In this document: in pieces, positions 1-8,504 of the stretch
Numbering within the stretch: the stretch's first letter is position 1
How the letters are laid out: each line of letters starts with the position of its first letter
From: Lachnospiraceae bacterium
GTDB taxonomy: Bacteria; Bacillota; Clostridia; Lachnospirales; Lachnospiraceae
NCBI GenBank assembly: GCA_024697065.1
Contig: JAILGE010000028.1
Span: 1-64,000 of the forward strand
DNA length: 64,000 nucleotides
Direction: 5' to 3'
Program-made: the position numbers and the translations under genes
Notes under the pieces: model-generated
The model's database searches: none
What the model was told of the DNA's origin: nothing
What the model saw: only the letters and a program-made list of their open reading frames with translations

Positions 1-21
1 TTCAAGTTTGTTAAATCTCAA

Positions 22-343
22 GAGCATCACCTAATGGATGATCTCCCTGCCTAAAACGGAGCGGAAGTATAAGTCAAGGAGACCGTGGAATACCGGAGCG
101 GCTTGCCGCGAGGATATGCCGCGAAAGCTTCTTGACTTATACTTCTCGGATATCCTATAAAGCCAGAAGGCAGCTGTGCCTGCCTTCCTGCCCTCCGGCG
201 AGGACGGGTCTGGGCGGAGCCCAGGTCAAAAGCTTCGGCAAGGGGATGCCTGAGTGGCGGGGATGCCCTTCTCGAAGGGCAATCCCCAAGAACGGACTAC
301 CCGTTCAGGAATACTAAAGCCCCGGCAAAAAACCAGGGCTAAT
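22..343 (+). ncRNA. Probable structured non-coding RNA, family not identified
   Basis: No convincing coding sequence lies here, but the stretch is packed with stems. A perfect 15-bp helix joins 64-78 (GAAGTATAAGTCAAG) to 131-145. Inside it 98-101 pairs with 106-109 around CTTG. Further hairpins are GAAGGCAG/CTGCCTTC just after 160, CTGGGC/GCCCAG near 210-225, a 12-13 bp stem at 260-288 with a CUCG loop, and GAACGG/CCGTTC at 291-307. A GC-rich hairpin at 319-341 followed by a T run (353-358) could be the 3' end. I do not see the hallmark sequences of RNase P, SRP RNA, tmRNA or a T-box. The strand is inferred from the terminator-like end. The 5' end may lie before base 1. The raiA class is one family worth testing; I cannot confirm it by eye. 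Confidence 0.45.
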
Positions 344-358
344 GTTTCGGATTTTTTG
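319..358 (+). terminator. Possible terminator of the structured RNA
   Basis: A hairpin pairs AGCCC at 319-323 and GG at 325-326 with CC at 334-335 and GGGCT at 337-341, around an A-rich loop. It is followed within about 12 bases by six T residues (353-358). The gap before the T run makes it weaker than a textbook intrinsic terminator. Confidence 0.35.
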
Positions 359-378
359 GGACATTTTCAAAAATGCTT

Positions 379-398
379 GACAGAATTGTTTTTCTGTC
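379..398. repeat. Short perfect inverted repeat upstream of the first gene
   Basis: GACAGAA (379-385) and TTCTGTC (392-398) form a 7-bp perfect hairpin around TTGTTT. The left arm overlaps a TTGACA hexamer at 377-382. It lies about 100 bases before the first glycosyltransferase and could be an operator, but no good -10 sits 17 bases downstream of that hexamer. Confidence 0.3.
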
Positions 399-494
399 GG
401 ATTGCAAAATTTTTATGTTATGTTAAACTAAACATTGTGTAATATAAAGCCTTTTTTCTTTAGGCTATATCAAAATTATTGGAGGAATCTCCCG

Positions 495-1640
495 ATGGTA
501 GTTACAATTGTCGCCGACGTTCTCGGGGAGGAGAACAACGGTACCACAGTTGCCTGCATGAACCTTATCCGATATTTAAAGTCGTGCGGAGATACTGTCA
601 AAGTAATCTGTCCCGACAAATCCCGCGCGGGTCAGGACGGCTTCTACATAGTTAAAACCCTTAATCTAGGCTTCATAATAAATAAAATCGTACAAAAAAA
701 CAATGTTACGATCGCAAAACCGGACAAAAAAATCATTCGTGAAGCGATCACGGGTTCGGATCTCGTCCATATCATGATGCCGTTTCCTGTCGGAACGTGC
801 GCCGCAACCATCGCACGTGAAATGAATATCCCTGTTACGGCGGGCTTTCACTGCCAGGCAGAAAACTTTTCAAGTCATATTCTGATGTTTATGAACTCGG
901 ATTTCTTTAACAGACTTGTATATAAGCATTTCTATAAAAAACTGTACAGATACGTTGATACGATACACTATCCCACTCAATTCATCAGGGATCTTTTTGA
1001 GAAAACAGTCGGTCACAAAACAAACGGTGTTGTCATCTCAAACGGTGTAAACGAAGCATACAGTTACGCTCCCGCGGAAAAGCCCGAAAGACTCAAAGAC
1101 GATTTTCTTATTCTTTTCACGGGCAGATACGCAAAGGAAAAATCTCACACCATTCTTGTTAAAGCAGTGGGATGCAGCAAATATAAAGACAGGATCAGGC
1201 TCATTTTCGCAGGCAACGGTCCCAGAAAGGCACAGATCCTCAGAGCAGTAAGAAAAGCCGGTATCAAGATGCCGATCATGAAATTCTTCACAAGAAAACA
1301 GCTTGCAAGGATAATAAACTACTCAGATCTTTACTGTCATCCGGCAGAAATCGAGATTGAAGCGATCGCCTGTCTTGAAGCCATAAGCTGCGGACTTGTT
1401 CCGATCATCAACAACTCTCCGCGATGTGCGACAAAGGCCTTTGCGCTTGATGACCGATCGCTTTTCAATCACAATGACTACCGTGATCTTGCCAAAAAGA
1501 TAGATTTCTTTATCGAGCACGATGACATCCGACACGAGTATTCCGAGCGTTACCTTGCTTCTCCATATGCCGAAAGCCAGAAGGAGTGCATGATAAGGAT
1601 GCGCCGGCTGCTCACCGATACCATAGCGAAAAGGAACTAG
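495..1640 (+). CDS. Glycosyltransferase family 4 (GT-B), probably lipid or envelope glycosylation
   Basis: A 381-residue GT-B retaining glycosyltransferase. The N-terminal acceptor domain opens with a hydrophobic strand and an ENNGTT turn. The C-terminal nucleotide-sugar domain has the usual ILFTGRYAKEKS start and an E(x7)E-like segment, EIEIEAIACLEAISCGLVP. I placed the start at the ATG at 495 because GGAGG lies 10 bases upstream (481-485); a longer reading from 435 lacks a ribosome site. It is three bases from a PlsC-like acyltransferase, so the pair is an operon. Related clostridial GT4 enzymes paired with acyltransferases make glycolipids (family knowledge). That role is inferred here and the sugar is unknown. 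Confidence 0.85.
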   Translation: MVVTIVADVLGEENNGTTVACMNLIRYLKSCGDTVKVICPDKSRAGQDGFYIVKTLNLGFIINKIVQKNNVTIAKPDKKIIREAITGSDLVHIMMPFPVGTCAATIAREMNIPVTAGFHCQAENFSSHILMFMNSDFFNRLVYKHFYKKLYRYVDTIHYPTQFIRDLFEKTVGHKTNGVVISNGVNEAYSYAPAEKPERLKDDFLILFTGRYAKEKSHTILVKAVGCSKYKDRIRLIFAGNGPRKAQILRAVRKAGIKMPIMKFFTRKQLARIINYSDLYCHPAEIEIEAIACLEAISCGLVPIINNSPRCATKAFALDDRSLFNHNDYRDLAKKIDFFIEHDDIRHEYSERYLASPYAESQKECMIRMRRLLTDTIAKRN

Positions 1641-1643
1641 CTT

Positions 1644-2453
1644 ATGCGTAAAAAAAAGAGGACAATCTACTATTCCGACCCGATCAATGATGATTTTGCG
1701 TCGAATTCGATCGAAACGAAAAAGCTTCCCAAAGACTTTAAGTATGTCAGGAAGAACCCCGTTTGGCGATTTTTCGAATTTACCATCTATCATTTTGTCG
1801 TACGTCCTCTTATTTTCGCGTGGATAAAGCTCAAATTCCACCAGCATTTCGTCGGCAGACGCAAGGTCAGAAAATGTAAAAAGACAGGCTATTTTGTTTA
1901 TGCCAATCATACCGGTACGGATCTCGACGCTTTTACTCCGTCGATGCTCACATTCCCCAGAAAGGATTTCCTTATCTGCAATCCCGATGCCACGTCAATT
2001 CCCGGTATACGCAACTTTGTAGTAATGCTCGGTGCAATCCCCGTATATACAGGCATCGAACATGCCCGTAACTTCAGGAATGCGGTTGCTACCCGCATTA
2101 AAGAGAAAAAGGCCGTTATCATATATCCCGAAGCTCATATCTGGCCCTATTACACTGATATACGTCCCTTTAAAGACACGTCTATGGCATATCCCTACGA
2201 CCTTGACGTTCCCTGCTTTACGATGACAAACGTATACAAAAAACGACTCTTTCCGTTCATAAAGCGTCCGAGAGTCGTTTCATACGTCGCGGGTCCCTTC
2301 TATGCCGACAAGTCTCTTCCCCGTCAGGAAGCAAAAAAAGTTCTTCGCGAACAGATTTACCGCGAAATGAAAAACACGGTTGACTCGTTCCCCAAATATG
2401 AATATGTCCATTACGAATACCGTGAGCCCGACGAAAAATCATCGGCCATGTAA
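1644..2453 (+). CDS. PlsC-like lysophosphatidate/glycerolipid acyltransferase
   Basis: A 269-residue protein of the LPLAT/PlsC superfamily, which moves acyl groups onto glycerol-phosphate or other lipid acceptors at the membrane. The acceptor-site block reads NHTGTDLDAFTP, a variant of the usual H(x4)D motif with the acid at His+6, as in some Firmicute relatives. It is followed by GAIPVYTG (block II) and IIYPEAHIWPYY with downstream RPF (block III). A hydrophobic segment near residues 45-65 probably anchors it. It follows the GT4 gene by three bases and is likely co-transcribed, suggesting joint glycolipid synthesis. It may be a specialised acyltransferase rather than the housekeeping PlsC. 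Confidence 0.8.
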   Translation: MRKKKRTIYYSDPINDDFASNSIETKKLPKDFKYVRKNPVWRFFEFTIYHFVVRPLIFAWIKLKFHQHFVGRRKVRKCKKTGYFVYANHTGTDLDAFTPSMLTFPRKDFLICNPDATSIPGIRNFVVMLGAIPVYTGIEHARNFRNAVATRIKEKKAVIIYPEAHIWPYYTDIRPFKDTSMAYPYDLDVPCFTMTNVYKKRLFPFIKRPRVVSYVAGPFYADKSLPRQEAKKVLREQIYREMKNTVDSFPKYEYVHYEYREPDEKSSAM

Positions 2454-2473
2454 TATGAACCGCCAAAAAGCAA

Positions 2474-2513
2474 AATGTCACCGCGACCGTTTCAATGTGT
2501 CGCAGTGACATTA
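2474..2513. terminator. Bidirectional hairpin between convergent genes
   Basis: Arms at 2474-2486 (AATGTCACCGCGA) and 2501-2513 form a 13-bp stem with one mismatch. It lies between the plsC-like gene and the convergent hydrolase. On the minus strand it is followed by a T-rich run (ATTTTGCTTTTT), so it best fits termination of the hydrolase transcript. Confidence 0.5.
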
Positions 2514-2572
2514 TTATATAGCATATCCCCTCTAAAGCATATTTAAAGAGCCTTCCGCCGTACTATCCGGGA

Positions 2573-4174
2573 TCATCTCGTGAATTTGCTGATAAACTTC
2601 CATGCCTCTTCGGCTGTGTGGTGTCTGTACTCATGTATCTGATTGTCTATGCTTGCGAATGCCGTACGGCAGACACCGTCTTCGCTGTCATAATAATTAA
2701 CGGTGAGATTTGCATCCCTTACTTCATCATGAATGACTTCCCTGCGATCGGGTGTTTCACCCCAAAGAGGATCGGGCCAGTTGTCCTTGTCCTCGAAATC
2801 AACATCAAACTTCTTTTTGAGATTATTTGCTTCCGCAGCGTATTGAACTCTCTCAAGCGCCGTAATATCCCTGTTAGGAAGCTCGGGAAGGAATGTCTTC
2901 TCTCCTCCCGAATAAAAGATCGGTACAGGAACAGTCCTGTTGACCCATGCTCCGTCTTCCCACGGTCTGCCGAATATGTTGTTCTTAACAGGGAACAGAG
3001 CGCTTCCGGGAGCCATTCCGGCAAACTTCCCGGGGAATTCCATGAACAGATCCCAAGTCTTGCCGCTGCCCATTGAGAATCCGGTCGCGTATATCCTCTT
3101 TTCATCGATATTGTAGTTCATCCTGATATGATCGATGAGTTCCATCGCCTCTGCTGCTGTTACATCCTGATGGTTTTCCACCGAAACGAACATAAAGCCG
3201 TACCTGTGAGCGATCTCCCACCAGTCGACAACAAAAGTCAGATACATCGATGAATCCCCGCCTCCGTGGAAACCGACAAGAAGCGGAGCCGGTCCTTTGT
3301 CGAAAAGATCGTTGTTGTAATATGCGAAATATCCGACGGGATGCTCCTTTGTGCCCTTATATTTGCCCATATTGTAGGGCGAAGTATGAACCGTGCACTT
3401 ACCGGCCTTTTCGGTCATATCAAGTGATTTAAAGTCAGGTTCGATATCGATATGCCCGCACCACATCTTGAACTTTCGAACGAAGCTCTTAAAGTCTTCT
3501 TTATAATCTGCCTCGTCCTTTATAAGGAGGCTTTCGCAACCGTCAAAGGCCGCGTTGATCTCAGCACTGTTGCCGACAGTAATAACGGCGATATCCTTAC
3601 GCTCGACATCGGGAACAACGGAAAGTTTTTCCATGGAGCACATGGCGGGTGTGATCTCGCCGGGTCCCCAGAGGTATTCGCCTTCGATCGTCTTTAATAG
3701 GTTTTTGGCAACATAATCTGCCGAAGCACCTTTGCTGTAGATATCTGTTCTGAACTTGGCACCGCGTACGAAATAGCCCTTGAATTCTCTCGTAAAGAAA
3801 TCAGTGATCGAAACGTACCCATCGGTATAGTTCGAGTCCATCTTGATCTCGGCGATAAGGTCAATATACAACTGCGTAGTGGCATTCTTCCAGCCACCTT
3901 CACATGTGGGATAAACAAAAAGAACGCTCGAATCAACGTCTGCCGCAATGTCGGCAAGACCTGTCTTTGCAGCGAATGCCACCGCACCGTCTCTGTCAAG
4001 TCGCTCTTCCTCAAACACAAGCAGAAGCGGTGCCCTGAAACCATAGTTATTGATGTCTCCCTCTACTTTTGATACAGGTACGACAACCTTCAGAAAGAAG
4101 CTCTCATAAGTGTGTTCCCAATACTTTGTTCCGTCGTTAAGGATCTGAACGACAGGTTTCTCCATCATAGCCAT
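2573..4174 (-). CDS. Alpha/beta hydrolase, esterase/PHB-depolymerase-like
   Basis: A 533-residue protein with an unassigned N-terminal half (1-260) and a C-terminal alpha/beta-hydrolase domain. GFHGGGD at about 301-307 is the oxyanion region. ATGFSMGSG with Ser367 is the nucleophile elbow. A His in the C-terminal IHEYRHH stretch is the likely catalytic base. No signal peptide is visible, so it is probably cytoplasmic. The start at 4174 is supported by AGAGGAG seven bases upstream. It resembles the PHB-depolymerase/feruloyl-esterase group in which such catalytic domains are found (family knowledge). The substrate cannot be inferred. It has its own promoter and is divergent from the MATE gene. 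Confidence 0.75.
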   Translation of the reverse strand: MAMMEKPVVQILNDGTKYWEHTYESFFLKVVVPVSKVEGDINNYGFRAPLLLVFEEERLDRDGAVAFAAKTGLADIAADVDSSVLFVYPTCEGGWKNATTQLYIDLIAEIKMDSNYTDGYVSITDFFTREFKGYFVRGAKFRTDIYSKGASADYVAKNLLKTIEGEYLWGPGEITPAMCSMEKLSVVPDVERKDIAVITVGNSAEINAAFDGCESLLIKDEADYKEDFKSFVRKFKMWCGHIDIEPDFKSLDMTEKAGKCTVHTSPYNMGKYKGTKEHPVGYFAYYNNDLFDKGPAPLLVGFHGGGDSSMYLTFVVDWWEIAHRYGFMFVSVENHQDVTAAEAMELIDHIRMNYNIDEKRIYATGFSMGSGKTWDLFMEFPGKFAGMAPGSALFPVKNNIFGRPWEDGAWVNRTVPVPIFYSGGEKTFLPELPNRDITALERVQYAAEANNLKKKFDVDFEDKDNWPDPLWGETPDRREVIHDEVRDANLTVNYYDSEDGVCRTAFASIDNQIHEYRHHTAEEAWKFISKFTR

Positions 4175-4285
4175 TGTAATCTCCTCTTAAATTGCGGTTC
4201 TAAACCGATACTTCAATCAATCTTTCAAACGCGGGTCGGTTAACCTTCATTTACCCTTGGAATTCTGAATTATTCAAGTTCCTAC

Positions 4286-4315
4286 TCAATACACGTAAAA
4301 AACTTTTATTGTCAA
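4286..4315 (-). promoter_or_regulatory. Promoter of the esterase-like hydrolase
   Basis: On the minus strand TTGACA (4310-4315) is separated by 18 bases from TATTGA (4286-4291). The rest of the 340-base gap 4175-4515 contains the divergent MATE promoter and no reading frame I would support. Confidence 0.55.
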
Positions 4316-4451
4316 GCTACACAAAAATTTTACCACAATATGAATGATTAGAAAATTCAATTTACTCTCGCTACGTCGATGCTTTCAGGTTTCTGCTATC
4401 GGATAAGCAGGCAAGCATTTGGTCCGGTTATTTAAGATCCGTTGTACGTAC

Positions 4452-4480
4452 TTGCTTCAAACGTTTAAAAGATGTATACT
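4452..4480 (+). promoter_or_regulatory. Promoter of the MATE transporter gene
   Basis: TTGCTT (4452-4457), a 17-base spacer and TATACT (4475-4480) lie 36 bases before the start codon, giving a short leader. Confidence 0.6.
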
Positions 4481-4515
4481 ATCTAATCTGAGTCAATGCA
4501 TTCGAGACAAAAGTC

Positions 4516-5871
4516 ATGAGGTACATCAACTTGAACACAAACGACAATTTTGGTAAGAGGTTACGCTCGCTCGTCCTCCCCATGACATTTCAATATTTCA
4601 TGTATGCCCTCGTCCCTGTTGCGGACGCGGTCATGCTTGTTGCGCTCAATCAGGACGCGATGTCATCCGTTTCTCTGGCGGCGCAGGTCTCTTTCGTCAG
4701 GGATCTGTTCCTCTTCGCGATCACAACCGGAGCGAGCATGCTTGCCGCACAGTATTGGGGCAAGGGCGACATTGCTTCGATAGAGAAGCTTCTCGGATAC
4801 ATCTACAAGCTCGCTCTTCCGATAGCCCTCGTATTCTTTACTTTAACGCTTATAGTCCCCGGTGCAGTCATCCGCATCTTTACGGATGAACCCGAGATCG
4901 TCAGATACGGTATCTCTTACCTGAGGGTTGTCAGCTTCTCATGCGTCTTAATGAGTCTTGCAAGCATCGAGCTCTCTATCATGAAAAACATCGGCCAAGT
5001 AAAAGAGGCGACGGTCATAAGCATTATCATGGTGCTTACCAACGTCTGCCTCAATGCTGTGTTTATCTACGGGTTACTGGGTCTGCCCCAGATGGAGACA
5101 GCGGGTGCCGCTCTCGCGACAACCATCTCCGCTCTTGTTGGATACCTGCTCTGCGTCTTTGTCCGCTTAAAGAAGAAGGTACTCAGGTTTAAGATCTCTT
5201 CGATCTTCTCCACTCCGAAGGAGATTACTTCGATCTACAGGAAGCACACCTTCCCCGTGCTGCTCAACCAGCTCACCTGGGGTATCGGCTTCACGATGAT
5301 CAGCGTCATCATGGGACATCTGGGATCCGATGCTATCGCTGCGAATTCGATCGTAGCTGTTGTAAAGGACCTGATCTCATGCTTCTGCTTCGCTCTCTCA
5401 ACGGCAGGCTCGATCCTTGTCGGAAACGAGCTTGGTGCCGGACGTCTTGATGAGGCACGTGTCTGCGGACGTAAGGTTGTCAGACTTGCCATCGTCAGCG
5501 GTGCTGTCGCGGGTCTGGTGATACTCGCTCTCTCACCTCTCATCGTCAGCGCGGTCAATCTGACCGATCAGGCCAAAGACTACCTTTTCTGGATGCTCGT
5601 GATGTGCGTTTACTACATGGTAGGGCGCTCGATCAACGGCAACGTTATCACCGGTATCTTCACTGCAGGCGGTGACACCAAATTCGGCTTTATCTGCGAC
5701 ACGATCACGATGTGGGGCTTTATCGTCCCCGTGGGTGCTCTTGCCGCTTTCGTGTTCGAGCTCCCCGTTCTCGCGGTCTTCTTTATCCTTAACCTCGACG
5801 AGATCGTGAAGCTCCCGGCCGTTTATATCCACTACAAGAAGTACAAGTGGGTCAGAAACCTCGTGGATTAA
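4516..5871 (+). CDS. MATE family multidrug/cation antiporter
   Basis: A 451-residue polytopic membrane protein with about 12 hydrophobic segments in two similar halves, the fold and length of MatE transporters, which export drugs or metabolites in exchange for Na+ or H+. Conserved features include an N-terminal LPMTFQYFMYALVPVADAVM helix and the second-half segment beginning FPVLLNQLTWGIGFTM. The ribosome site is weak, but a good promoter lies 36 bases upstream. It stands alone; the MocR-like gene downstream is 235 bases away with its own promoter. The substrate is not predictable from sequence. Confidence 0.9.
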   Translation: MRYINLNTNDNFGKRLRSLVLPMTFQYFMYALVPVADAVMLVALNQDAMSSVSLAAQVSFVRDLFLFAITTGASMLAAQYWGKGDIASIEKLLGYIYKLALPIALVFFTLTLIVPGAVIRIFTDEPEIVRYGISYLRVVSFSCVLMSLASIELSIMKNIGQVKEATVISIIMVLTNVCLNAVFIYGLLGLPQMETAGAALATTISALVGYLLCVFVRLKKKVLRFKISSIFSTPKEITSIYRKHTFPVLLNQLTWGIGFTMISVIMGHLGSDAIAANSIVAVVKDLISCFCFALSTAGSILVGNELGAGRLDEARVCGRKVVRLAIVSGAVAGLVILALSPLIVSAVNLTDQAKDYLFWMLVMCVYYMVGRSINGNVITGIFTAGGDTKFGFICDTITMWGFIVPVGALAAFVFELPVLAVFFILNLDEIVKLPAVYIHYKKYKWVRNLVD

Positions 5872-6030
5872 AGTATCATCTCCATCCCGACCTTCTGAGG
5901 TACAAGTATCCTATAATACATAGACAAAAAGCTTACATCACGATCTTTACTATTCTGCAATAATATCAGTTTAAACTTATCATCAGATATTTTTTCTCCT
6001 TTAGAAAACTCTTATGTAACATAGAAAGCA

Positions 6031-6060
6031 TTTACATCATGCAGTGTTTTAAGCTATAAT
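6031..6060 (+). promoter_or_regulatory. Promoter of the MocR-like regulator
   Basis: TTTACA (6031-6036), an 18-base spacer and a perfect TATAAT (6055-6060). GAAAGG at 6086-6091 is the only ribosome-site candidate and is about 15 bases from the ATG, which is unusually far. Confidence 0.55.
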
Positions 6061-6106
6061 CTGATCATAAACAAACGACAGTTGCGAAAGGATTTGATAT
6101 TACCAG

Positions 6107-7255
6107 ATGATATATACGATAGACTCCTCTTCACATGTACCCGCATACCTGCAGCTTTACCGGCTCTTTGTCCGTGATATTACATCGGGCGTTTACCCCG
6201 GAGGGTGCAAGCTTCCTTCAAAGCGCACTGTCTCGGACGAAGTCGGCGTGAGTGTTATCACCGTCGAACATGCCCTCTCACTCCTGTGCGACGAGGGCTA
6301 TATCGAGTCGCGCGAAAGAAGCGGCTACTTCGTTATATACCGTGAGGACGACTTTCTGACAGATCCCGTTCACACCTCTAAAAACAGCTTCACCGATAGC
6401 GGCAAGGGATTAAATGTCGGATCACTTCTTCCCTCGTCGGCGACGGATGATAATATCGTCAAAAATATCGCTCCCGCTGCCCGCAGGGGAGATTTCCCTT
6501 TTTCCATACTTGCCAAGACAATGAGAAAGGTTCTGCTTGATAAGAGCGAAAGCATCCTCGTAAAATCTCCCAATCAGGGAAGCGAAGAGCTCAGAACCGA
6601 AATAAGCAGATATTTAGCTCGCAGCCGCGGCATCTTTGTCGATTCCGAGCAGATAGTTGTCGGTGCCGGAGCCGAGTACCTGTACGGACTTATAGCACAG
6701 CTGCTCGGAAGTGACCTTATATACGCAACCGAGAATCCCTGCTACAACAAGATCGTAAAAGTTTACGAATCACTCGGCATCAAGTGTGACCCCATTACGC
6801 TTTCATCAGACGGACTCTACTCTCCCGAGCTCGCCGCAACGAAAGCTCATGTTCTTCATGTGACGCCCTTTAACAGTTTCCCGAGCGGCATCTCCGTCGG
6901 TATCTCAAAGAAAAAGGAGTATCTGCGCTGGGCTGACACGCGTAACGGCATAATCATCGAAGACAACTACGATTCAGAGCTTACGGTTTCCAGTAAGGCT
7001 GAGGACACTTTGTTCTCAATGTCGGGCGGAAGCCGCGTGATCTACCTTAACACATTTTCAAAGACGATCGCGCCTTCACTTCGTGTCGGATATATGCTCC
7101 TTCCCGCCGATCTGCTTAAATGCTTTAAAGAGAAACTCGGATTTTATTCCTGCACGGTTCCTCTCTTTGAGCAATACGTGCTTGCGGACCTCTTAAGGAG
7201 CGGCGATTTTGAAAGACATATCAACCGGGTAAGAAGAAAAAAACGTATGCAGTAA
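6107..7255 (+). CDS. MocR-type GntR regulator with aminotransferase domain, C-terminally shortened
   Basis: Residues 1-80 form a GntR winged helix (SGVYPGGCKLPSKRTVSDEV is typical). Residues from about 90 form a fold-I aminotransferase-like effector domain. The PLP lysine lies in NTFSKTIAPSLRVGYML near residue 320, and the EDNYDSEL motif is present. MocR proteins sense vitamin B6 or amino compounds and regulate nearby genes. At 382 residues it ends inside the HINRVRR helix, where relatives run on for roughly 80-100 residues. The stop codon sits in the loop of a terminator hairpin. It may be a decaying gene or a natural short form. Confidence 0.75.
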   Translation: MIYTIDSSSHVPAYLQLYRLFVRDITSGVYPGGCKLPSKRTVSDEVGVSVITVEHALSLLCDEGYIESRERSGYFVIYREDDFLTDPVHTSKNSFTDSGKGLNVGSLLPSSATDDNIVKNIAPAARRGDFPFSILAKTMRKVLLDKSESILVKSPNQGSEELRTEISRYLARSRGIFVDSEQIVVGAGAEYLYGLIAQLLGSDLIYATENPCYNKIVKVYESLGIKCDPITLSSDGLYSPELAATKAHVLHVTPFNSFPSGISVGISKKKEYLRWADTRNGIIIEDNYDSELTVSSKAEDTLFSMSGGSRVIYLNTFSKTIAPSLRVGYMLLPADLLKCFKEKLGFYSCTVPLFEQYVLADLLRSGDFERHINRVRRKKRMQ

Positions 7256-7267
7256 CATACGTTTTTT
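7238..7267. terminator. Bidirectional terminator overlapping the end of the MocR-like gene
   Basis: AAAAAACGTATG (7238-7249) and its perfect complement (7256-7267) flank a six-base loop that contains the TAA stop of the regulator. The T run on both strands lets it serve both the regulator and the convergent GTPase gene ending at 7286. Confidence 0.75.
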
Positions 7268-7285
7268 AGATTCGTTTATATCATT

Positions 7286-8389
7286 TCAGGCTTCGATGCA
7301 GTCATACAACAGCTTAACGATCTCGGTCTTTTCATATCCTTTTCCGATAAAAACAAGCTGATTGCACCTGTCTCCGTATGTCTCATCCCAGTCATCCTTA
7401 AGATCGGGGAAATCCGCAAGAACCGGCTCAAGCTCTTTATCAGGCCATGCCGAAACCCACTCCGAGAGTTCGGTAATGGATGCATTTCTGCCGGCCTGCT
7501 CAAAAAGCTGTACGTGTTTCCAGTCATCCGAGAACCAGATATATCCTTTCGACCTAATCAATTCTCCCGGATACTCTTCCACAAGTCTGTTAAATGCATC
7601 ACGGTTAAAGGGTCTTCTCTCCTCAAACACAAACGATGAGATACCGTATTCATCGACACAGGCCTTTTCATCATCATGTTCGCAGTTGTTAAGCGCTTTC
7701 TGTACCGCGCTGAAAGCTTCGACTTCTTCGAAATCAAAATCTTCGCGATTTAGTATCACGTCAAGATCGACGTCTCCGTGCGTACAGGTTATCATCTCCG
7801 CTTCCTGCTGGATATTTCGAAGTCCCGCCTTAACTTCATCAAGCTGTTCTTCGGTCAAAAGATCCGTCTTGTTGAGGATCATCAGATTACAGAATTCGAT
7901 CTGGTCGATGACGAGATTTATGATATCTCCGTCCTCATTATCATCGCTTCCGAGATCATGAAGGAACTCCCTGTATATTCTGTCCACATCTACTACGGAA
8001 CAGACGGTCTTTAAGTATACACGTGTATCTTCGGTGCTTTCCTCGTAATTAACAAACGCTCCCGCGATCGATGAAGGCTCGCTTATACCGGATGCTTCCA
8101 CGAATATGGCTTCGATGCTCTTATCTTGCGAAAGCCTCTCGATCTGTTCCATAAACTCGTCCCTTAAAGTGCAGCATATACAACCGTTCTGCATTTCTAT
8201 CATTTCGACCTGTATAAGCTTGTTTCCGGATTTATTGAGCAGGGAAGCATCGATGTTAATACTGCCCATATCATTGACAATGAGCGCTATCCTACGCTTT
8301 TCCTGTTTAAGAATGTTCTGCATCAAGGTCGTTTTACCCGAACCCAGATACCCCGTTATCACAACTATGGGAACTTCTCTTTTTGACAT
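7286..8389 (-). CDS. COG0523/CobW-type GTPase, probable metal (zinc) chaperone
   Basis: A 367-residue G3E GTPase. Walker A TGYLGSGKTT lies at residues 12-21. The metal-binding CxCC motif (NGCICCTL, Cys70, Cys72, Cys73) is intact, and the CobW C-terminal domain includes the GYIWFSDDWKHVQ strand. Such proteins use GTP to deliver metal, often zinc, to client enzymes. I chose the ATG at 8389 because AAGGAG sits five bases upstream; an ATG six codons earlier has no such site. The adjacent Fur-family gene supports a zinc- or iron-homeostasis role. Subfamily (ZigA, YeiR, Nha3 and others) is not resolved. Confidence 0.85.
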   Translation of the reverse strand: MSKREVPIVVITGYLGSGKTTLMQNILKQEKRRIALIVNDMGSINIDASLLNKSGNKLIQVEMIEMQNGCICCTLRDEFMEQIERLSQDKSIEAIFVEASGISEPSSIAGAFVNYEESTEDTRVYLKTVCSVVDVDRIYREFLHDLGSDDNEDGDIINLVIDQIEFCNLMILNKTDLLTEEQLDEVKAGLRNIQQEAEMITCTHGDVDLDVILNREDFDFEEVEAFSAVQKALNNCEHDDEKACVDEYGISSFVFEERRPFNRDAFNRLVEEYPGELIRSKGYIWFSDDWKHVQLFEQAGRNASITELSEWVSAWPDKELEPVLADFPDLKDDWDETYGDRCNQLVFIGKGYEKTEIVKLLYDCIEA

Positions 8390-8435
8390 TTTTTCTCCTT
8401 TTCGCAATCCTGAACGATTATGTCAGGCTTTATAA

Positions 8436-8452
8436 TTTGCAACACATTTGCA
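8436..8452. promoter_or_regulatory. Possible operator: two TTTGCA repeats one helical turn apart
   Basis: TTTGCA at 8436-8441 is repeated at 8447-8452, an 11-base period, directly downstream of the -10 of the GTPase promoter. It could bind the neighbouring Fur-family regulator, but it is a direct repeat and does not match the usual Fur or Zur palindromes. Confidence 0.25.
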
Positions 8453-8453
8453 T

Positions 8454-8482
8454 ATTATATGTATCGCGATCAGGTTTGTCAA
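8454..8482 (-). promoter_or_regulatory. Consensus promoter of the CobW-type GTPase
   Basis: On the minus strand a perfect TTGACA (8477-8482) and perfect TATAAT (8454-8459) are separated by exactly 17 bases. So strong a core promoter implies repression is the main control. Confidence 0.75.
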
Positions 8483-8504
8483 TAAAAAGCGACCGGGCGA
8501 AAAA

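Noticed and set aside
22-343. RNase P RNA, SRP RNA, tmRNA or T-box leader as an explanation for the stem-loops
   Set aside because: No GAGGAAAGUC, GGAAGG/SRP tip, tRNA-like acceptor end or GGGUGGNACCGCG sequence is present.
132-442. Short open frames of about 60 codons on the plus strand
   Set aside because: They lie across the stems of the structured region, lack ribosome sites and have no recognisable protein features.
1323-1910. A 195-codon minus-strand frame opposite the GT4 and acyltransferase genes
   Set aside because: Antisense to two clear genes, with no ribosome site and unnatural composition.
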